Positions 1 through 10,778 are shown, counted from the first letter of the stretch. The stretch is DNA of 57,085 bases from Klebsormidium nitens (GCA_000708835.1 DF237520.1:1-57085), one strand, 5' to 3'. The notes: generated by a model not told the origin, from the letters alone. Made by a program: numbers and translations.

Positions 1-39
1 CTGGAGCTACCTAGCTGTTCCGGTGATCTGAACGTCAGA

Positions 40-90
40 ATGGGTTGCTGCCAGCTTCCTCCGAAAGTCAAGCGCAATGGCGTCCCCTGA
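40..90 (+). other. short upstream ORF overlapping the first gene's start
   Basis: An ATG at 40 opens a 16-codon frame that ends with TGA at 88-90, overlapping the ATG at 77 in another frame. If the transcript begins upstream of 40, this frame could lower translation of the downstream protein. Nothing in the sequence fixes the transcription start. Confidence 0.3.
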
Positions 91-388
91 CGCACCCCCT
101 CCCGAGCCAAAGCCGCAGGGAGGCCCCTCAAAAGCTCCCAGGTATCCCAACCCTCCCGAAGTGAAGCCGCCGAAGTGGGCAAATCCCCCGGAAACGGAGA
201 TTCCTGACCCGACAACGCTCCGGGAGCAGTGGAGATATGCGCAGCGGATGTATGGGCGCTTGTACGGGCAGGCTTGGGGAACGGCTATCATTGCCGGGGT
301 GGGGCTCTATGCAATAGGCTATTGGTGGAAAGGGAGCAACCCATTGCTGCCGAGCCCGAGTAAGAAGGAGGAGAAGAGAAGTAGCTGA
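77..388 (+). CDS. small proline-rich single-pass membrane protein, unrecognised
   Basis: A complete 103-residue reading frame with ATG at 77 and an in-frame stop upstream at 29-31, so this ATG is the likely start unless an upstream intron exists. Residues 1-45 are rich in proline and lysine and look disordered. Residues 50-65 form a basic, aromatic helix (QWRYAQRMYGRLYG). Residues 66-84 (AWGTAIIAGVGLYAIGYWW) form one hydrophobic segment, followed by KGSNPL and a charged tail KKEEKRSS. The layout (disordered N-terminus, one central membrane helix, short tail) resembles small organelle inner-membrane subunits, but I cannot assign a family and see no clear cleavable presequence. The gene ends about 190 bases before the next start on the same strand, a compact arrangement compared with the gene-poor remainder of the window. 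Confidence 0.7.
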   Translation: MASPDAPPPEPKPQGGPSKAPRYPNPPEVKPPKWANPPETEIPDPTTLREQWRYAQRMYGRLYGQAWGTAIIAGVGLYAIGYWWKGSNPLLPSPSKKEEKRSS

Positions 389-581
389 TCTGGCGGAAAA
401 GGGAAGGGGTCAGAGTAGGGGGGCAACCGAGAGGGGGAAAGGCAGCCACCCGGTTTCAAGCTTTTGTCACTCTGTGCCTGTTGGAAGAATCTGGTTTGAT
501 GGGGCTCCTGGAAATGGTTGGTTGAGTGGTGGTGTAAGTAAGGGACTAAATTTGGACATTGAGTCTAAGGCCAGGCTGTGC
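389..581 (+). other. intergenic or 5' UTR between the two genes
   Basis: About 190 bases between the stop of the small membrane protein and the first ATG of the methyltransferase frame. The methyltransferase frame is open upstream of 582 but has no ATG there; the region is purine-rich at 360-445. No TATA-like or other promoter signal stands out. Confidence 0.4.
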
Positions 582-1037
582 ATGGCACCAATTGGTGGCT
601 CGCAAAGCGGAACCCATACACGTGCTTCAGAATGCGAGGCAGCAGAGTCTGTCATTTCAACCAAAGCGCCACCCAAGCCCGTCGCGTACTATTGTCAGGA
701 CTTTGCCTGGGAGGAGCTTCAGAAAGTGGTGGAGAGCAATGCTGCTTTGTCGCATGCTTGGAGCAGTTCAGTTGAAGACGATCTTGCAATCAGCAACAGT
801 ACATATCATTCTCATGGAGCGAGAGAGCAATGCCGAGAGTCAAGTTTGGAGACGAGGCGAAGCAGCAGTGGTGTGAATAGGAGTGGTCTCATTGGGACGG
901 CTGGGACAGCTCTGCCTCATGAGCACGCGTGGGAGGGTTTTCACACCAAGCACACCACCGCGCGGTTCTTCAAGGAGCGGCGCTACCTGTTGGAGGAGTT
1001 TCCAGAGCTCAAAGCAGGGCGGCTGAAGATTCTGGAG
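582..1037 (+). CDS. METTL6-like exon 1
   Basis: Encodes residues 1-152, ending in phase 0 at ...KILE with the donor gtgagt at 1038. It carries the family's N-terminal aromatic/basic segment that precedes the SAM-binding fold. The coding frame remains open into the intron only to a stop at 1053-1055. Confidence 0.75.
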
Positions 1038-4000
1038 GTGAGTAGCATGCAGTAAATCCTATCATGTTATTGGTCGAGCCTTCAACTGACCTCAGAAAAA
1101 GATGCTGCCTGCGTAAAATCCTGCAGAGAAGAGGGCTTCTCAGCTTTCTGTTTGTAGTAACCAATCTGCTTTTATAACGTTGATTTTCCTTGGTATGACG
1201 TAGGAAGTTCTTTGCGGCATCTTAAGTGCGTCAAACAACAGCTTTATGCTTTTTTATTACATCCTTCAGGAGCCTGCATTCGTTTTCCACATTTTGGATC
1301 CAGATTGATGGAGAAAGAACAGACAATGAGACGCTCTTGTCAAGTGTGGATTATTTGATGATACTCACTTGGGGAAGAGGTCGGCCTAAAAGCATGCAGA
1401 GTGATAATGCCCTCTTCTGTTGGCAGAGGACGCGTGCTTGGCCTCCTCATGCACGAAAGGCACACAGTCTGCACAATCATTGCCTCACTTCGCTGTGCCT
1501 TGCTCGAATTCTGCTGCCAAACCTACAGTATCAGGAGCTTCGCAGTTGACTCGCGAAGCGACTTTCCATTAGAGCTGTCCGCTCAACCATCTCTTAACCC
1601 ACCTTTCGCAGGTTGGGTGCGGCAGTGGCAGCACGGCGATTCCCCTCCTAACCGGAAACCCCCAAACCCTACTGCATGCCTGCGACTGCAGCCCCACTGC
1701 TGTGGCCCACACCGCAGCCGCCGTTCAAAGGGCGATTGGGAGCCTCGAAGCTGCCCGGAGGTTTAAGGGGTTCTGTTGGGATGCCGCTTTGGAACCCTGC
1801 CCTTTACTGGGGAGGGTACGATTGGAGGGTTTGCAGGAAACAGAAGGTTTGGAGGAGACTGAGCGAGGGAGGGGGGGTTTGACAGCGGTGGCAAGCGGGG
1901 CTGACAATGGGCGGGCGGAAAGAGGTGGGGTGTATGGAGAAGCAATAAGAGGGGCGAATGTGGACCTGCGAAGCAGCGGGAGTGGTGGCGAGGCAAGCGG
2001 GATTTGGTTGGGCGTGGGAGAAAACGAGGGGATCAGAGAGGGGGTGTGGGGGGCAAGCAGGATTGAACTGGGCCAGCAAACCATTGGGGAAGGAAATGCT
2101 GAGAGGGAGTGCGGGCAGCAGTCGGGATTAGTAACAGTCCGGGCAGCGAGCATGGGCGGCTGCGCAGGCGATTGCGATGCAAAGAGGCCTTGTACAGAGA
2201 GCGACGAGCATGCCTGTACTATAGTCGACCCTGCTGAGGGGCAGGCAAGTGTACATACAGAGTGTACAGTAGGGGGCGGTAGAAACGAGCCAAGTAGCCC
2301 TCCGGGTAGAATAGGTGGGCCCAAGGAACCGGGTAGCCTTAGAGCAAATTGTTTGTGCGAGGAACTAGAAGTGGGAGGATTAGGGGATAGTGAAAGCGGG
2401 GCCGACCAGGTGGGAGAGAGCAGTGTGCTGCAGCGGGGGCTGAGTGACGCGGTACTTGGGCCAGGAGACGGGTTCGACTTCGTCACGCTGGTAAGGGTGC
2501 CATCCTTCCATTCTTTTTTCTGACTCTGCAAAATTATCGGCAGTCCTAGAATGGACAACGCGAAACCGTGTTTGCTTTGAATAGGTCCTTGCTGATTAGT
2601 GCAGACAGGGCAGGTTGGATACACGTGTTCTTCCAGACACTTGAGCACCCAGGACCAAGCTGGACTTCCCTGTTTAGTTTTTAAGCGGGTAACCGCTGTC
2701 GAAACAAAATCTTGCAATTATGCTCGAATGCTTTCCTTATCGGCAGGAACCTCTGGCGCCACTCTGCTGTGCTTTAGTTAGAGACGATCATGGTGCCACT
2801 TCTTTCATCAGACCGAGATCTTTTGCGGAAAGAGTAAGTTTGGGCAGGCACTGTGCAATGGGCGAGTTTGGAGGTTGGAATGAGGAGTACGAAGGTCGGT
2901 TATAGTTGCTGCATTTGTCTTGGCCCCAGAAAGTTGCTGCTTTTCTTTCGGGCCACTACCTTTCCTGCGTTGAACAAGCAGAAGCTTGCACGAGTGAAGA
3001 GGCTCGTTCAAGCAAGGCACCAGACTGCGAAGCAGAGTCTCAAGGCTGCTGCTTTTTCAGATCGGAACCTCTCATCTGTTCAGCAAGCTTTCACTTATGT
3101 CTCCTGCCATTCCGCAGATCTTCACGCTGTCTGCGGTTCACCCCGATCACATGCCCTCGCTGCTGAGAAGGCTGCACCAGCTGCTGCGCCCAGGAGGGGC
3201 GATCCTCTTCCGAGACTACGGTGAGGGATGATCATTTCTAACCTCAAATCAGGCACACCATCCTACGTGGATGGTGTTCAGATGGACTCAAAGCGGAGGG
3301 GAGTTCCAGTAGTTTGGCTTCGTCTATGCCCACCCCGCGACCGTGCAGTGGCCATGCTGGGCTCCCTTGCAGATTGTACAGGACCCGAGCTTTCACTTCT
3401 AACGCCACAGGACGCTGCTGCGTGCCCTCCCCCAACTCGTATCTAATCGCCAGTCCTCAATCTTCTTCCTGAAGGGGATTGCTTGTTTGAACGTACGGAC
3501 TGCTCTCAGGTATCGTTTCCTGTACTTGTTTGATACGATCTCCTTACCCTGTTTCGTTCGCCTCTTTCCCCCGCCTCAGTTCCCCGCTTTCTTCCCCTCT
3601 CCTATCTTCAATGCTCTGAATAAAGGACTGCTTTTCTTTCACCCCCCCCAGGCCTGTACGACATGACCATGCTGCGCTTTCCCCCCGGCCAGAAGGTGGG
3701 CGACCGGCTGTACCGCCGGCTGGACGGCACGCTCTCCTACTTCTTCTCCAAGGAAGCGCTCGCGCAGCTGGCCACCCAGGCCGGATTCACAGTAGTAAGG
3801 CAGACTCGCGGCATTCTGAGTTCGTACCCTTTGCTTTGGTACTTTTTGCTTCTCCTGCGACCCAGGCGGGACTCCCAGTGGTGAGGCAGACCCTCGGCTT
3901 TCGAGTCTTCACCCTTTGCTTTGATGGTTTGACTCCCTTTGGTCCAAGACGCGCAGACTCTGACAAAGATTTCGATCGTAAAACCCTTGGCATCTTTTGG

Positions 4001-7000
4001 GGCGTCCATCTGATAATGCGATTCATTCGCAGCAGTGATCGGTCAGTACTTTGTAACTTGCTGCAATGGAGGACGACTCAGTGTTGTCCTGAAGTCTGTC
4101 ATCATTTGAATAATCGAACAGGAGAACTCTGTTTTCTGACTCGGAAATCCCTTGCATACGGTTGCTTGAAAGATGTGAAGCTACGCAGCTGGGCTTACCA
4201 AAAGCCTGGCAGTCTGATATCATCCCGTCTAGTGGGCAGTTGCACTTGATGGCGAGGAAGGCAAACGAATGCGTTGGCAATGGCAGTTGCTGTATGCTGA
4301 GCCAGTCTTTCGCCTGAAGCTCTTAACTTTTGCCCAATTGTGGACCCCAATCTCTCACGCCCTCCTGCTTTAAGGTCTTACGCTGAGCATCGGGTCTTTG
4401 CCGTTCCTTAGGTTGCATGCCGAGTGCAGGATGGAAAGGTATCTACGGTCTTACCATCAGCCTCTGTGCCGGCTTCTCTTGAGACAAAGTCCGCAAACGA
4501 GCGCTCCGCTGAATCAGTCGCTGCACGGCAAGGCTGGGACCAAGTTCGGAATTGCCATATGTCCGTGTTGGTTAAAAGAACGTCAAAACCTATTGCTAAA
4601 GTATACAGGCGCCTCTTTTCCTTTTCGCGTGCTGCGACGGAATTTTGGGGAGCCTGTTTTGGCCGTTTGCCACGCTTCTTGTCTGGGTCCTCTCTTTCTG
4701 TCTCTCTTTTTCTGTCTTGCTCCCGACCTGCATCTTGCTGGGTTGTCTCGTTTACAACAGCACGTTTTGACAGTGGCGTGCGAGAATTGTTCTCGAACGA
4801 ATGAAATGTAGGGTGCCAACTCAATCGTCATTTCCTGTATCCACTTAGTTTGCACGTCTTTCCGCTGTGGCATTTCAGTTTCTGATTCAATCCTCAAACG
4901 GCATCGGAAATTTTCGAGACAGAAGCTCCTGGGCCTAATTGAGATGAAGTAGAAGCTTCCGCTGCACGGCCTGGAGCCTTGTGAGGGCACTCGGCCAGCC
5001 GACGGAAAATGCTTGCGTCCGTCATCTCTTACCTCGGATCCAAAGGAGACAGTATGGCTACGAAGAACCAGTAGAATGAAGCAAACGTTTAGCTTCAAAC
5101 TCTGTTGGATGTTTGAGTATCTGGAGCCAGGTAATCCATTGTATGCGCGCTATACCCAATCCTGACCGAGCTTCATAAGCAGTGTTGCGCTGGATCCCTG
5201 CCATTTGCAAAGCATGCGGGAAAACCCCGGCCCTTGAAAATTGTTTTCCCGACCCTTGAAAATCACGTTTACTTACATTGATTAGCCCTTTGCATTAGCC
5301 TGGATGGATGAGCTTTTTCTGATGTGTCAGTAAAGGACTTCTAGCATCTGGTGGATTTCAATATGTCTCTCTGCGTCTCTCCTCGTCTCCTTGTCGTTTG
5401 CCCCTCTTGTTCCCAATGACGATGTGTAAGTGCTGGCCCCTCGAAAAATTCTGAAAGGCCAGCCCTTTAGGTCCTTTGTCAGATGGGAACTCATCGCTGG
5501 CTGACTCGCTGCCTACATCGCAGCAAACAAGAAGTCAAATTGCTGCACGGTGGATTGTTTTGCGTTCATGAGAAAGCAAGCTTGGGTTTTCAAAACTTCG
5601 AAGAGTTCCTCCTGATAACTTCGAGTCTTACGTCTGACAATATTGCGTTCAGGGTGCTTTTAGCGATCAACACGAATGTCATAGCTTCTTTGAATCAATT
5701 GTGTTTGTGGGTGTCACCGCTTTGTATAGCAGTGATTCTGGGCCTTCGTTTGCCATGTCCATGCGCACGTCAACAAATTCGACATAGTTGCGGTGCGCTC
5801 TCCGCGTGAACACAGTTCGTGAAGAAGCCTCTTCTGAATGCTCAGAACGAGTCGATTTGTTCGGCGCTTTTATTAATTAAGGTTTCCGACTTCTGCTGGT
5901 CAACATACTCTTAACGCAAAGATTGCATGGTCAACATACTCTTAACGCAAAGATTGTAGGTTTAGAGGACGTCATGCGAACGGTGTGTCCCCCAGGAAAA
6001 CAGTCGAGCTGAGTGGGCGAGCTAGTCCTTGCTTTAGAGGTAGCTCTTTCATTCTTTTTTTCCGTTTGCAAGCGACGGTGCTGTCGATCCGTCTGTGTCG
6101 AGTCTGGCGTTCGTATATTGAGTCATTGTGATAAGCTTTTTGACTCGCTTGCTTGTTGAACTGTGCCTGGTCCAGACGCAAGTGTCATCAACTGACACGT
6201 CGGTCTCTGCCCTTCCTCCTGTGTAGTGCACTAAAAGTTAATGTTCAATTCCAGCGATGTTTTGCGGCTCTATTCTTGCGAGTATTGGCGTTCGTCAATT
6301 GCTTGCGTGGTGGCGTATTTAGCCAGGTTCACTGAGAGAAGTAGCGTTACTGACACAAAAAGCAGAGTGAGTGCTCCTGGCGGGGCTTGCGGGGCTGACA
6401 CGTGTTATTCTGTTATCTTGTTATCTTGCTATCTTGTTATCTTGTTATCTTGTTCTTTGTACTATGGCCTTGGATGGTGCTTGCAGCCATTCGTGGATAC
6501 GCAATGAAAATCAGTCCTGGAAAATCTGGTTCTTATACGTTGGGTTGCTCCCTAGAGTATTTTCTGAGTCATGTACAGCCGTCGCTCGATGAATGGGCGT
6601 CTGACCTGATCGAGCCATCTACGCTCAAACCGCTCCCCTTTTCTCTTTGGAATATTTCAGACTTGTACGAGCCTCTTGTCATAACCAGCAAGGCAACCTG
6701 GTATTATTCATCGACCAGTCTGCATTGCTACTAAAGTCATCTGATGGGCTGCAGTGCATAAGAGGACTGCTCTTAAATTGCTCTGCAAATGTGTTCCGTC
6801 TCGTTGTCTTTCACCGTGTGATTATGTTGAAACCCGGTTGTGAGTAAAAGGGTAGGTATGCGTGTACTCGACCTCTCATGATCGTCGTGGTGGCCATGAC
6901 AACAAAATATTGGCAAGCAGGAAGCGCTGCCATCGACACCTTCCACGTGAACGAGGATGCCATCCTCTTCTTCTCTCCTTTGCTTTGACCCAAGCTCTCA

Positions 7001-7375
7001 TTGTTCGGCAGTTGCGGGGGAATCCATTATGACTGGGCGGACTGTTCTACGTAGCAGTGATGAACAACATGTTTCACAGTTTGTCTGAACTCCGTGAAGA
7101 CACAACACGCTGCTTGAATCTGAGCTACGCAGCATCATCTGCCCTTCCCCGTCAACACCTTAGGTAAACGAGATGGCTTCTTTGTGGTTCAACTTCCTCA
7201 ACTGCCGAAATAACAAGGGGTGACGAGGAATCTAACGCATGTGGTGCAACAATGCAAAAAGGAATAATGGTCTCTGCTGCAGGTGGACTGCGAGTACTGC
7301 TGCGTGACCCTGGTCAACAAGCGGAAGGGGATCCAAATGAAGCGGGTGTGGCTGCATGCGCGGCTGCAAAAGTGA
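582..7375 (+). CDS. METTL6: METTL6-type tRNA N3-methylcytidine methyltransferase (five exons)
   Basis: Joining 582-1037, 1612-2490, 3118-3220, 3652-3794 and 7283-7375 gives a 557-residue protein with consistent phases and GT..AG introns. The family transfers methyl from S-adenosylmethionine to N3 of cytidine 32 in the anticodon loop of certain tRNAs. Visible landmarks: DFAWEELQKVV at about 40-50; AWEGFHTKHTTARFFKERRY at 116-135, matching the family's FFKDRHW region; SAM motif LEVGCGSGST at 151-160; acidic turn ACDCSP at 175-180; FDFVTLIFTLSAVHPDHM at 440-457; GGAILFRDYGLYDMTMLRF at 471-489; DGTLSYFF at 504-511; and a C-terminal VNKRKG...RVWLHARL block at 538-555. LYDMTMLRF and the VNK block fit METTL6 better than METTL2/8. 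Human METTL6 is about half as long; the excess lies mainly between FCWDAA (206-211) and FDFVTL. The start is uncertain, since no ATG lies upstream in frame. Confidence 0.85.
1038..1611 (+). other. METTL6-like intron 1 (574 nt)
   Basis: GT at 1038 and AG at 1610-1611, phase 0, splitting the SAM motif between LE and VGCGSGS. Apart from splice signals I see nothing else in it. Confidence 0.75.
1612..2490 (+). CDS. METTL6-like exon 2 with large in-frame insertion
   Basis: Encodes residues 153-445. The first 60 residues hold strands 1-3 of the Rossmann fold, the last 6 hold strand 4. Between them about 225 residues rich in Gly, Glu, Ser and Ala run without a stop, where human METTL6 has roughly 15. 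The insert has no recognisable domain and looks disordered. No convincing GT..AG pair would remove it in frame, so I treat it as coding. Donor gtaagg at 2491. Confidence 0.75.
2491..3117 (+). other. METTL6-like intron 2 (627 nt)
   Basis: GT at 2491, AG at 3116-3117, phase 0. It separates FDFVTL from IFTLSAVHPD, a pair contiguous in the family. Nothing else recognised inside. Confidence 0.75.
3118..3220 (+). CDS. METTL6-like exon 3
   Basis: Encodes IFTLSAVHPDHM through LFRDY plus the first base of the next glycine codon (residues 446-480). This is strand 4/helix and strand 5 of the methyltransferase fold and is the best conserved stretch of the protein. Donor gtgagg at 3221. Confidence 0.85.
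3221..3651 (+). other. METTL6-like intron 3 (431 nt)
   Basis: GT at 3221; pyrimidine-rich tract then AG at 3650-3651. It splits the glycine codon of FRDYG after its first base. No other feature seen. Confidence 0.75.
3652..3794 (+). CDS. METTL6-like exon 4
   Basis: Encodes residues 480-527, GLYDMTMLRF through QAGFTV, matching the family's RDYG-LYD-MLRF and DGT-SYFF blocks. The donor chosen is gtaagg at 3795, because joining there to 7283 restores the family spacing between the GY/GF and VNK motifs. A duplicated donor lies 86 bases further on. Confidence 0.85.
3772..3945 (+). repeat. 86-bp tandem duplication across the exon 4 donor
   Basis: The segment starting with the ACCCAGG at 3774 (end of exon 4, donor and first intron bases) is repeated 86 bases later at 3860, with about one difference in five. 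The second copy keeps a donor-like gtgagg at 3881 and, in another frame, still spells TQAGLPVV like the exon's TQAGFTVV. Use of the second donor would add 86 nt and shift the frame of exon 5. Confidence 0.7.
5897..5958 (+). repeat. 31-bp direct repeat, two adjacent copies
   Basis: Two almost identical 31-base units lie back to back (5897-5927 and 5928-5958), each starting TGGTCAACATACTCTTAACG; they differ only near the last two bases. A recent local duplication in intron 4. Confidence 0.9.
6403..6455 (+). repeat. octamer microsatellite TGTTATCT
   Basis: About six units of TGTTATCT, the first and third with one or two changes. A simple tandem repeat within intron 4. Confidence 0.9.
6891..6932 (+). 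repeat. hairpin P, intron 4 copy
   Basis: GGCCATGA box at 6892, then TGGC[a]AGC at 6911-6918 pairing with GCTGCCA at 6926-6932. Confidence 0.6.
7283..7375 (+). CDS. METTL6-like exon 5 (last exon)
   Basis: Preceded by tctctgctgcag and encoding residues 528-557, VDCEYCCVTLVNKRKGIQMK then RVWLHARLQK and a TGA stop. It aligns with the C-terminus of METTL6 (VNKKEG...RVFLQSKF). This is the only last-exon copy with an intact acceptor, an undisturbed frame and a stop at the family's usual place. Confidence 0.85.
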   Translation: MDCEYCCVTLVNKRKGIQMKRVWLHARLQK

Positions 7376-8429
7376 GCCCCATTAGTGTGCTGATAAGAGG
7401 AACGATGTAGTAAAGAGATTCCAAAACGCTACACGCATTGTAAAGTTTACAACAATCGAAGGCGCTTGCAGCCCCTTTTCCAACGAGTGAAACGTGCGGC
7501 TCACTTGCTTAAAAGGGTTGATCGAGATGGACTGAGAAGCATGTCGTGCCCAGCATAAAGTTCTTGGCCCGGCATTCAGTTCTTGGCCCCAGAATGTCTT
7601 CAAGGCTTACACACGAAGTCAACCTGTGCATGTTTTTTCTGCTGCGGACGGCCATGTCATTGTCAACTACGTTTCGGCAGAGACCTGTGTTGCGTGGACT
7701 TCCGTGAATCATTCTTGCTTCCGACTTCCTTCAGATCCTGGTCAAGGCCGTCTGTACGACTGAGGCAGCTTGACAGGCTTTTATATGTGAATTGACCCAG
7801 AGTCCAGTCTGTTCCTTCTTTCGACAGCCAGCTATTACTTCGTCTTTGTCTTGAGAGCTTCTGTGCTTTGCATTCGGACAGGGGCTCGGAATATATCATG
7901 GCAACGCTTTTTCCCCCCATTGTCGTTTCTTGTCAATGGATTGAAAAGGTTGGAAAAGCATTGCCTGGAAATGAAGCACTTTTTGCTGTGAGCGTTTTGC
8001 TCTTGTCTGGTGTCTGCACACACGACCGCTCTGAAAATATTGTTGCTGGCTTTCTTATGCCCATCCGTCCGAAAGCTCTCACCGTCCGCAGCAACTCTGA
8101 CGGATATTCTACTGGATATCTCCTCTTGCATCTGTGATTGCGTCCTGTTAATGGAACTAAGTGTGGCCGTTTGCCCATTTTTTACCGGCCGTAAACGGAG
8201 GTGTTCAGCATTCACCCCTACGAAGGGCATCCGGCACTTTAGGTGGAGCAGCGTTGACAGTTCGTGTTAACTTTCTTGTTCGCTTGCATTCTCAAGCAAA
8301 GGGACTGACTCACCTCAAGCTCTCGTCTAAGGCAGTCCCTGTACCATTACTTGTTTTTAAAAGGACACAATGATGAGTTTTTAGTTCAAATCTTCTTTTT
8401 GCTCAAACGTGGTTGTGTTTTTTGTTCAT

Positions 8430-8475
8430 CTGGCAAGGATAACGTCGAAGTCTGGCCAGCACGGATTGCTGCCAG
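8430..8475 (+). repeat. hairpin P, copy in unit 1
   Basis: Arms CTGGC+AGCA (8452-8456, 8458-8461) and TGCT+GCCAG (8467-8475): nine pairs with a single bulged C at 8457 and a five-base loop. Confidence 0.65.
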
Positions 8476-8734
8476 AGCTTGATATGCCGGCGCTTTGACT
8501 GCCAGCATCCTCGAATGAACCTAGCCTAAGATCGGCACTTCTGGCGTTGTCTGCGCTGCAGATCGACCTTGCCAATTCTGCTCTGCTGGAACTTCTGTAG
8601 ATTGCTTGAGACGAGTACGTCCTTTTCTCAAAACCGTCCGTTTCATGGTCACGCGTTTGGGTTCCTCGTGAGTTGTTTACTAGTTCTGCAACTTTCGATG
8701 CTTTTTGCGTTCCATTTTGCGACGCTATGTCTAG

Positions 8735-8774
8735 CTGCTGGCCCGTGTGACTATGATGAAAAGGACACGAGCAG
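8735..8774 (+). repeat. hairpin Q, copy 1
   Basis: CTGCT (8735-8739), four unpaired bases ggcc, CGTGT (8744-8748), a loop, then ACACG (8765-8769) and AGCAG (8770-8774). Confidence 0.65.
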
Positions 8775-10544
8775 ATATTGAAGGGCACGTAAACCCTTAC
8801 AAAAGCATTTCCCTTGTCGGTTGGTCCTGCGGTCGCATAGACAACGCTTATAAGACATAAAAAAACTTGCGTTCGCATACTGTCCCCTAGGTTTGCAGTA
8901 CCAGTAGACAATACTCCGGGACTCTTCGTCTCTCGTCGGCAACGATCGCAGAAGTATAATGGCAGAAGCGTTGTCGGGGCTTTCTTCGTGTTGAGCCGGT
9001 CGGTCCTGCATGTCTCGTCAATCTGAGTCGGGACTGCTTGATGCCAGCTGTCGGCCTAAGATCCATAGATAATGCTTTTTTCGAAGGCTTCCTACTCCAG
9101 TGACGCGTGCTATGACTCTGCTACTGCCCTTCCCTCCGCCTCGCGCCTGCAACCCCACCTGCATTCTCTGCTGCGTCTTTGTTAGACTACTAAGGTCCGA
9201 CAAGGAGGCGACAATATGTTGGCTGGCTCTGACATCGCCGCACCCGCAGCTCTGATCGTTCTGTGCCGCATGATGGGCACTCAACGACTTTCAGTCACGA
9301 GTCTTTCCTTCGATGTCAGCACCCTTTGTCAACTCTGGGTACCCGGCCGGGTTGTTTCGGTTGGCTCTAACAGTGAATTCCGCAAGGGATGGTTTCTGGT
9401 GTAACCCAGCGTCCGTCGAAGGGCCATGCGAAGGGCATGAGAGTGGCTCGTGGACGCCTCACATTTTCAGAGGTTTGTAAACAGCACGTCTTACAGTCCT
9501 TGCTTAACACAAGGGCTATATCTCCGACAAAATTTTGATTGCTTTGCAAGTCTTGGCATTTTGTTGCACGGATCCGATCCAGAAAGGTTCGCAACGCTCT
9601 GCCTCGTTGCAAGGTTCGACATTCTTTTCCAAATGAACCTCTGTCCCCAAGTTAACAACACTGGCCGTGACAGTACATTTTTGTGGGGCCATAAAGCAGC
9701 CTCACTGCTGGTGACATTCGATCGAGCCAGGCATGAACGACTTGAGTTCAGTAGACCCCAACTGTCTTTAAGAAGCGATGCAGTAAGAACGCACTGCCGC
9801 TGTGGGGAACCAACACTGTCAACTGAGCGGCCATCAGGAATCGTCACAGGATAAAGAAGCCGGCTCGCAGGAGAGGTTGTAGCAGCAAATTTTCATCATC
9901 TTGATCGCCCGCCCGCATTTCCTACTTCTCCGTCTTTCTTTTTGTTGTCGTCTGACCAATCTTGCCAGGTTAATACTGATGACGAGGTGTTAGATCGATC
10001 GTCCTTGATGACGTATCTGAAGTCACCCACCGCGTTAACCACAAGGGGGGACCTCCTTGCGTCAGCCATTCAGAGCAGCGAACGGTCTGCAAACACTTCG
10101 CGAAGGTGCTACTCTTTCGATTGAGGGGTGCGGACGCCATCTTTGAGTCGTTCATCCTTCCACTCCTTCTGGCTTTCAGCTTTCAGCAGTCACTGGGTTG
10201 TTGCGACTTTTTTTTGAATGGGCCGACGGTGCTACGTAGCGGTGATGAGCAGCTTATTTCACAGTTTGTCTGAACTCCGTGAAGACACAACCAAAACTCT
10301 TTCTTTCTCTGAGTTACGTAGCATTCTTCACCTCCTCCGTCAAGGTCCTGCTTACACTTCTGCCGATTTTTGCTGTTTGTGAACAAGTTGAAAGCTCTTT
10401 GCTAACACATCTGCATAAGTATGTCTGACGTATTCGGGACGCAACTGCTCTCGTGCAATGCCATGTACTAATTACCGAATGGTTGTGAAAGACAGGATTG
10501 TTTGCCTGCGTGCTGTTGCAAAAGAATCTTTCTTTTGCCTGCAG

Positions 10545-10778
10545 GTGGACCGCGAGTACTGCTGCGTAAACCTGGTGAACAAGCGGAAGGGGATCCAAAT
10601 GAATCGGGTGTGGCTGCAAGCGCGTTTGCGTGCTGCTGCAAAAGTGAGGCTTCGTAGTTTGCCGGTTAGAGACACGAATCAAGTACAGACAGAAAACCCA
10701 ATAGCTGAGACCATTGTACAGAACACGAACGCTAAAGCGATGGAAGGGGCTTGCAGCCTTTTTTTTCGAAACGAGTGA
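10545..10778 (+). pseudogene. second copy of the METTL6-like last exon
   Basis: Preceded by a pyrimidine-rich tract and gcag, in the same phase as the real exon. It reads VDREYCCVNLVNKRKGIQMN then RVWLQARL; a short insertion (gcgtgctgctg) then moves the frame past the original stop and the frame runs to a TGA at 10776-10778, giving 77 residues. It could be spliced as an alternative last exon, adding a 40-residue tail, or be a decaying copy. Confidence 0.65.

Larger units (their letters stand above)
3795..7282 (+). other. METTL6-like intron 4 (about 3.5 kb)
   Basis: GT at 3795 and AG at 7281-7282, phase 0. It is five to eight times longer than the other introns of this gene. It holds the duplicated donor, a 31-bp direct repeat (5897-5958), an octamer tract (6403-6455) and one hairpin-P copy (6891-6932). 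Between 3950 and 5890 I see nothing recognisable. Confidence 0.65.
7000..10160 (+). repeat. array A unit 1 (contains the real last exon)
   Basis: Reference unit of the tandem array. Anchors shared with later units, in order: tttgtctgaactccgtgaag near 7079; exon 5 at 7283; cttctgtgctttgc near 7858; gttcagcattcacccctac near 8200; hairpin P at 8430; hairpin Q at 8735; the gcaacgatcgcag...ttgagccgg anchor near 8940; gacgcgtgctatgactctgc near 9104; actggccgtgacag at 9660. No protein frame longer than noise follows exon 5. The 3' UTR of the methyltransferase gene must lie at its start, but I see no clear polyadenylation signal. Confidence 0.75.

Noticed and set aside
1725-2717. 330-codon open frame on the minus strand
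   Set aside because: It is the antisense of exon 2, whose sense frame contains known methyltransferase motifs at both ends; the antisense product is Pro/Ser-rich with no domain.
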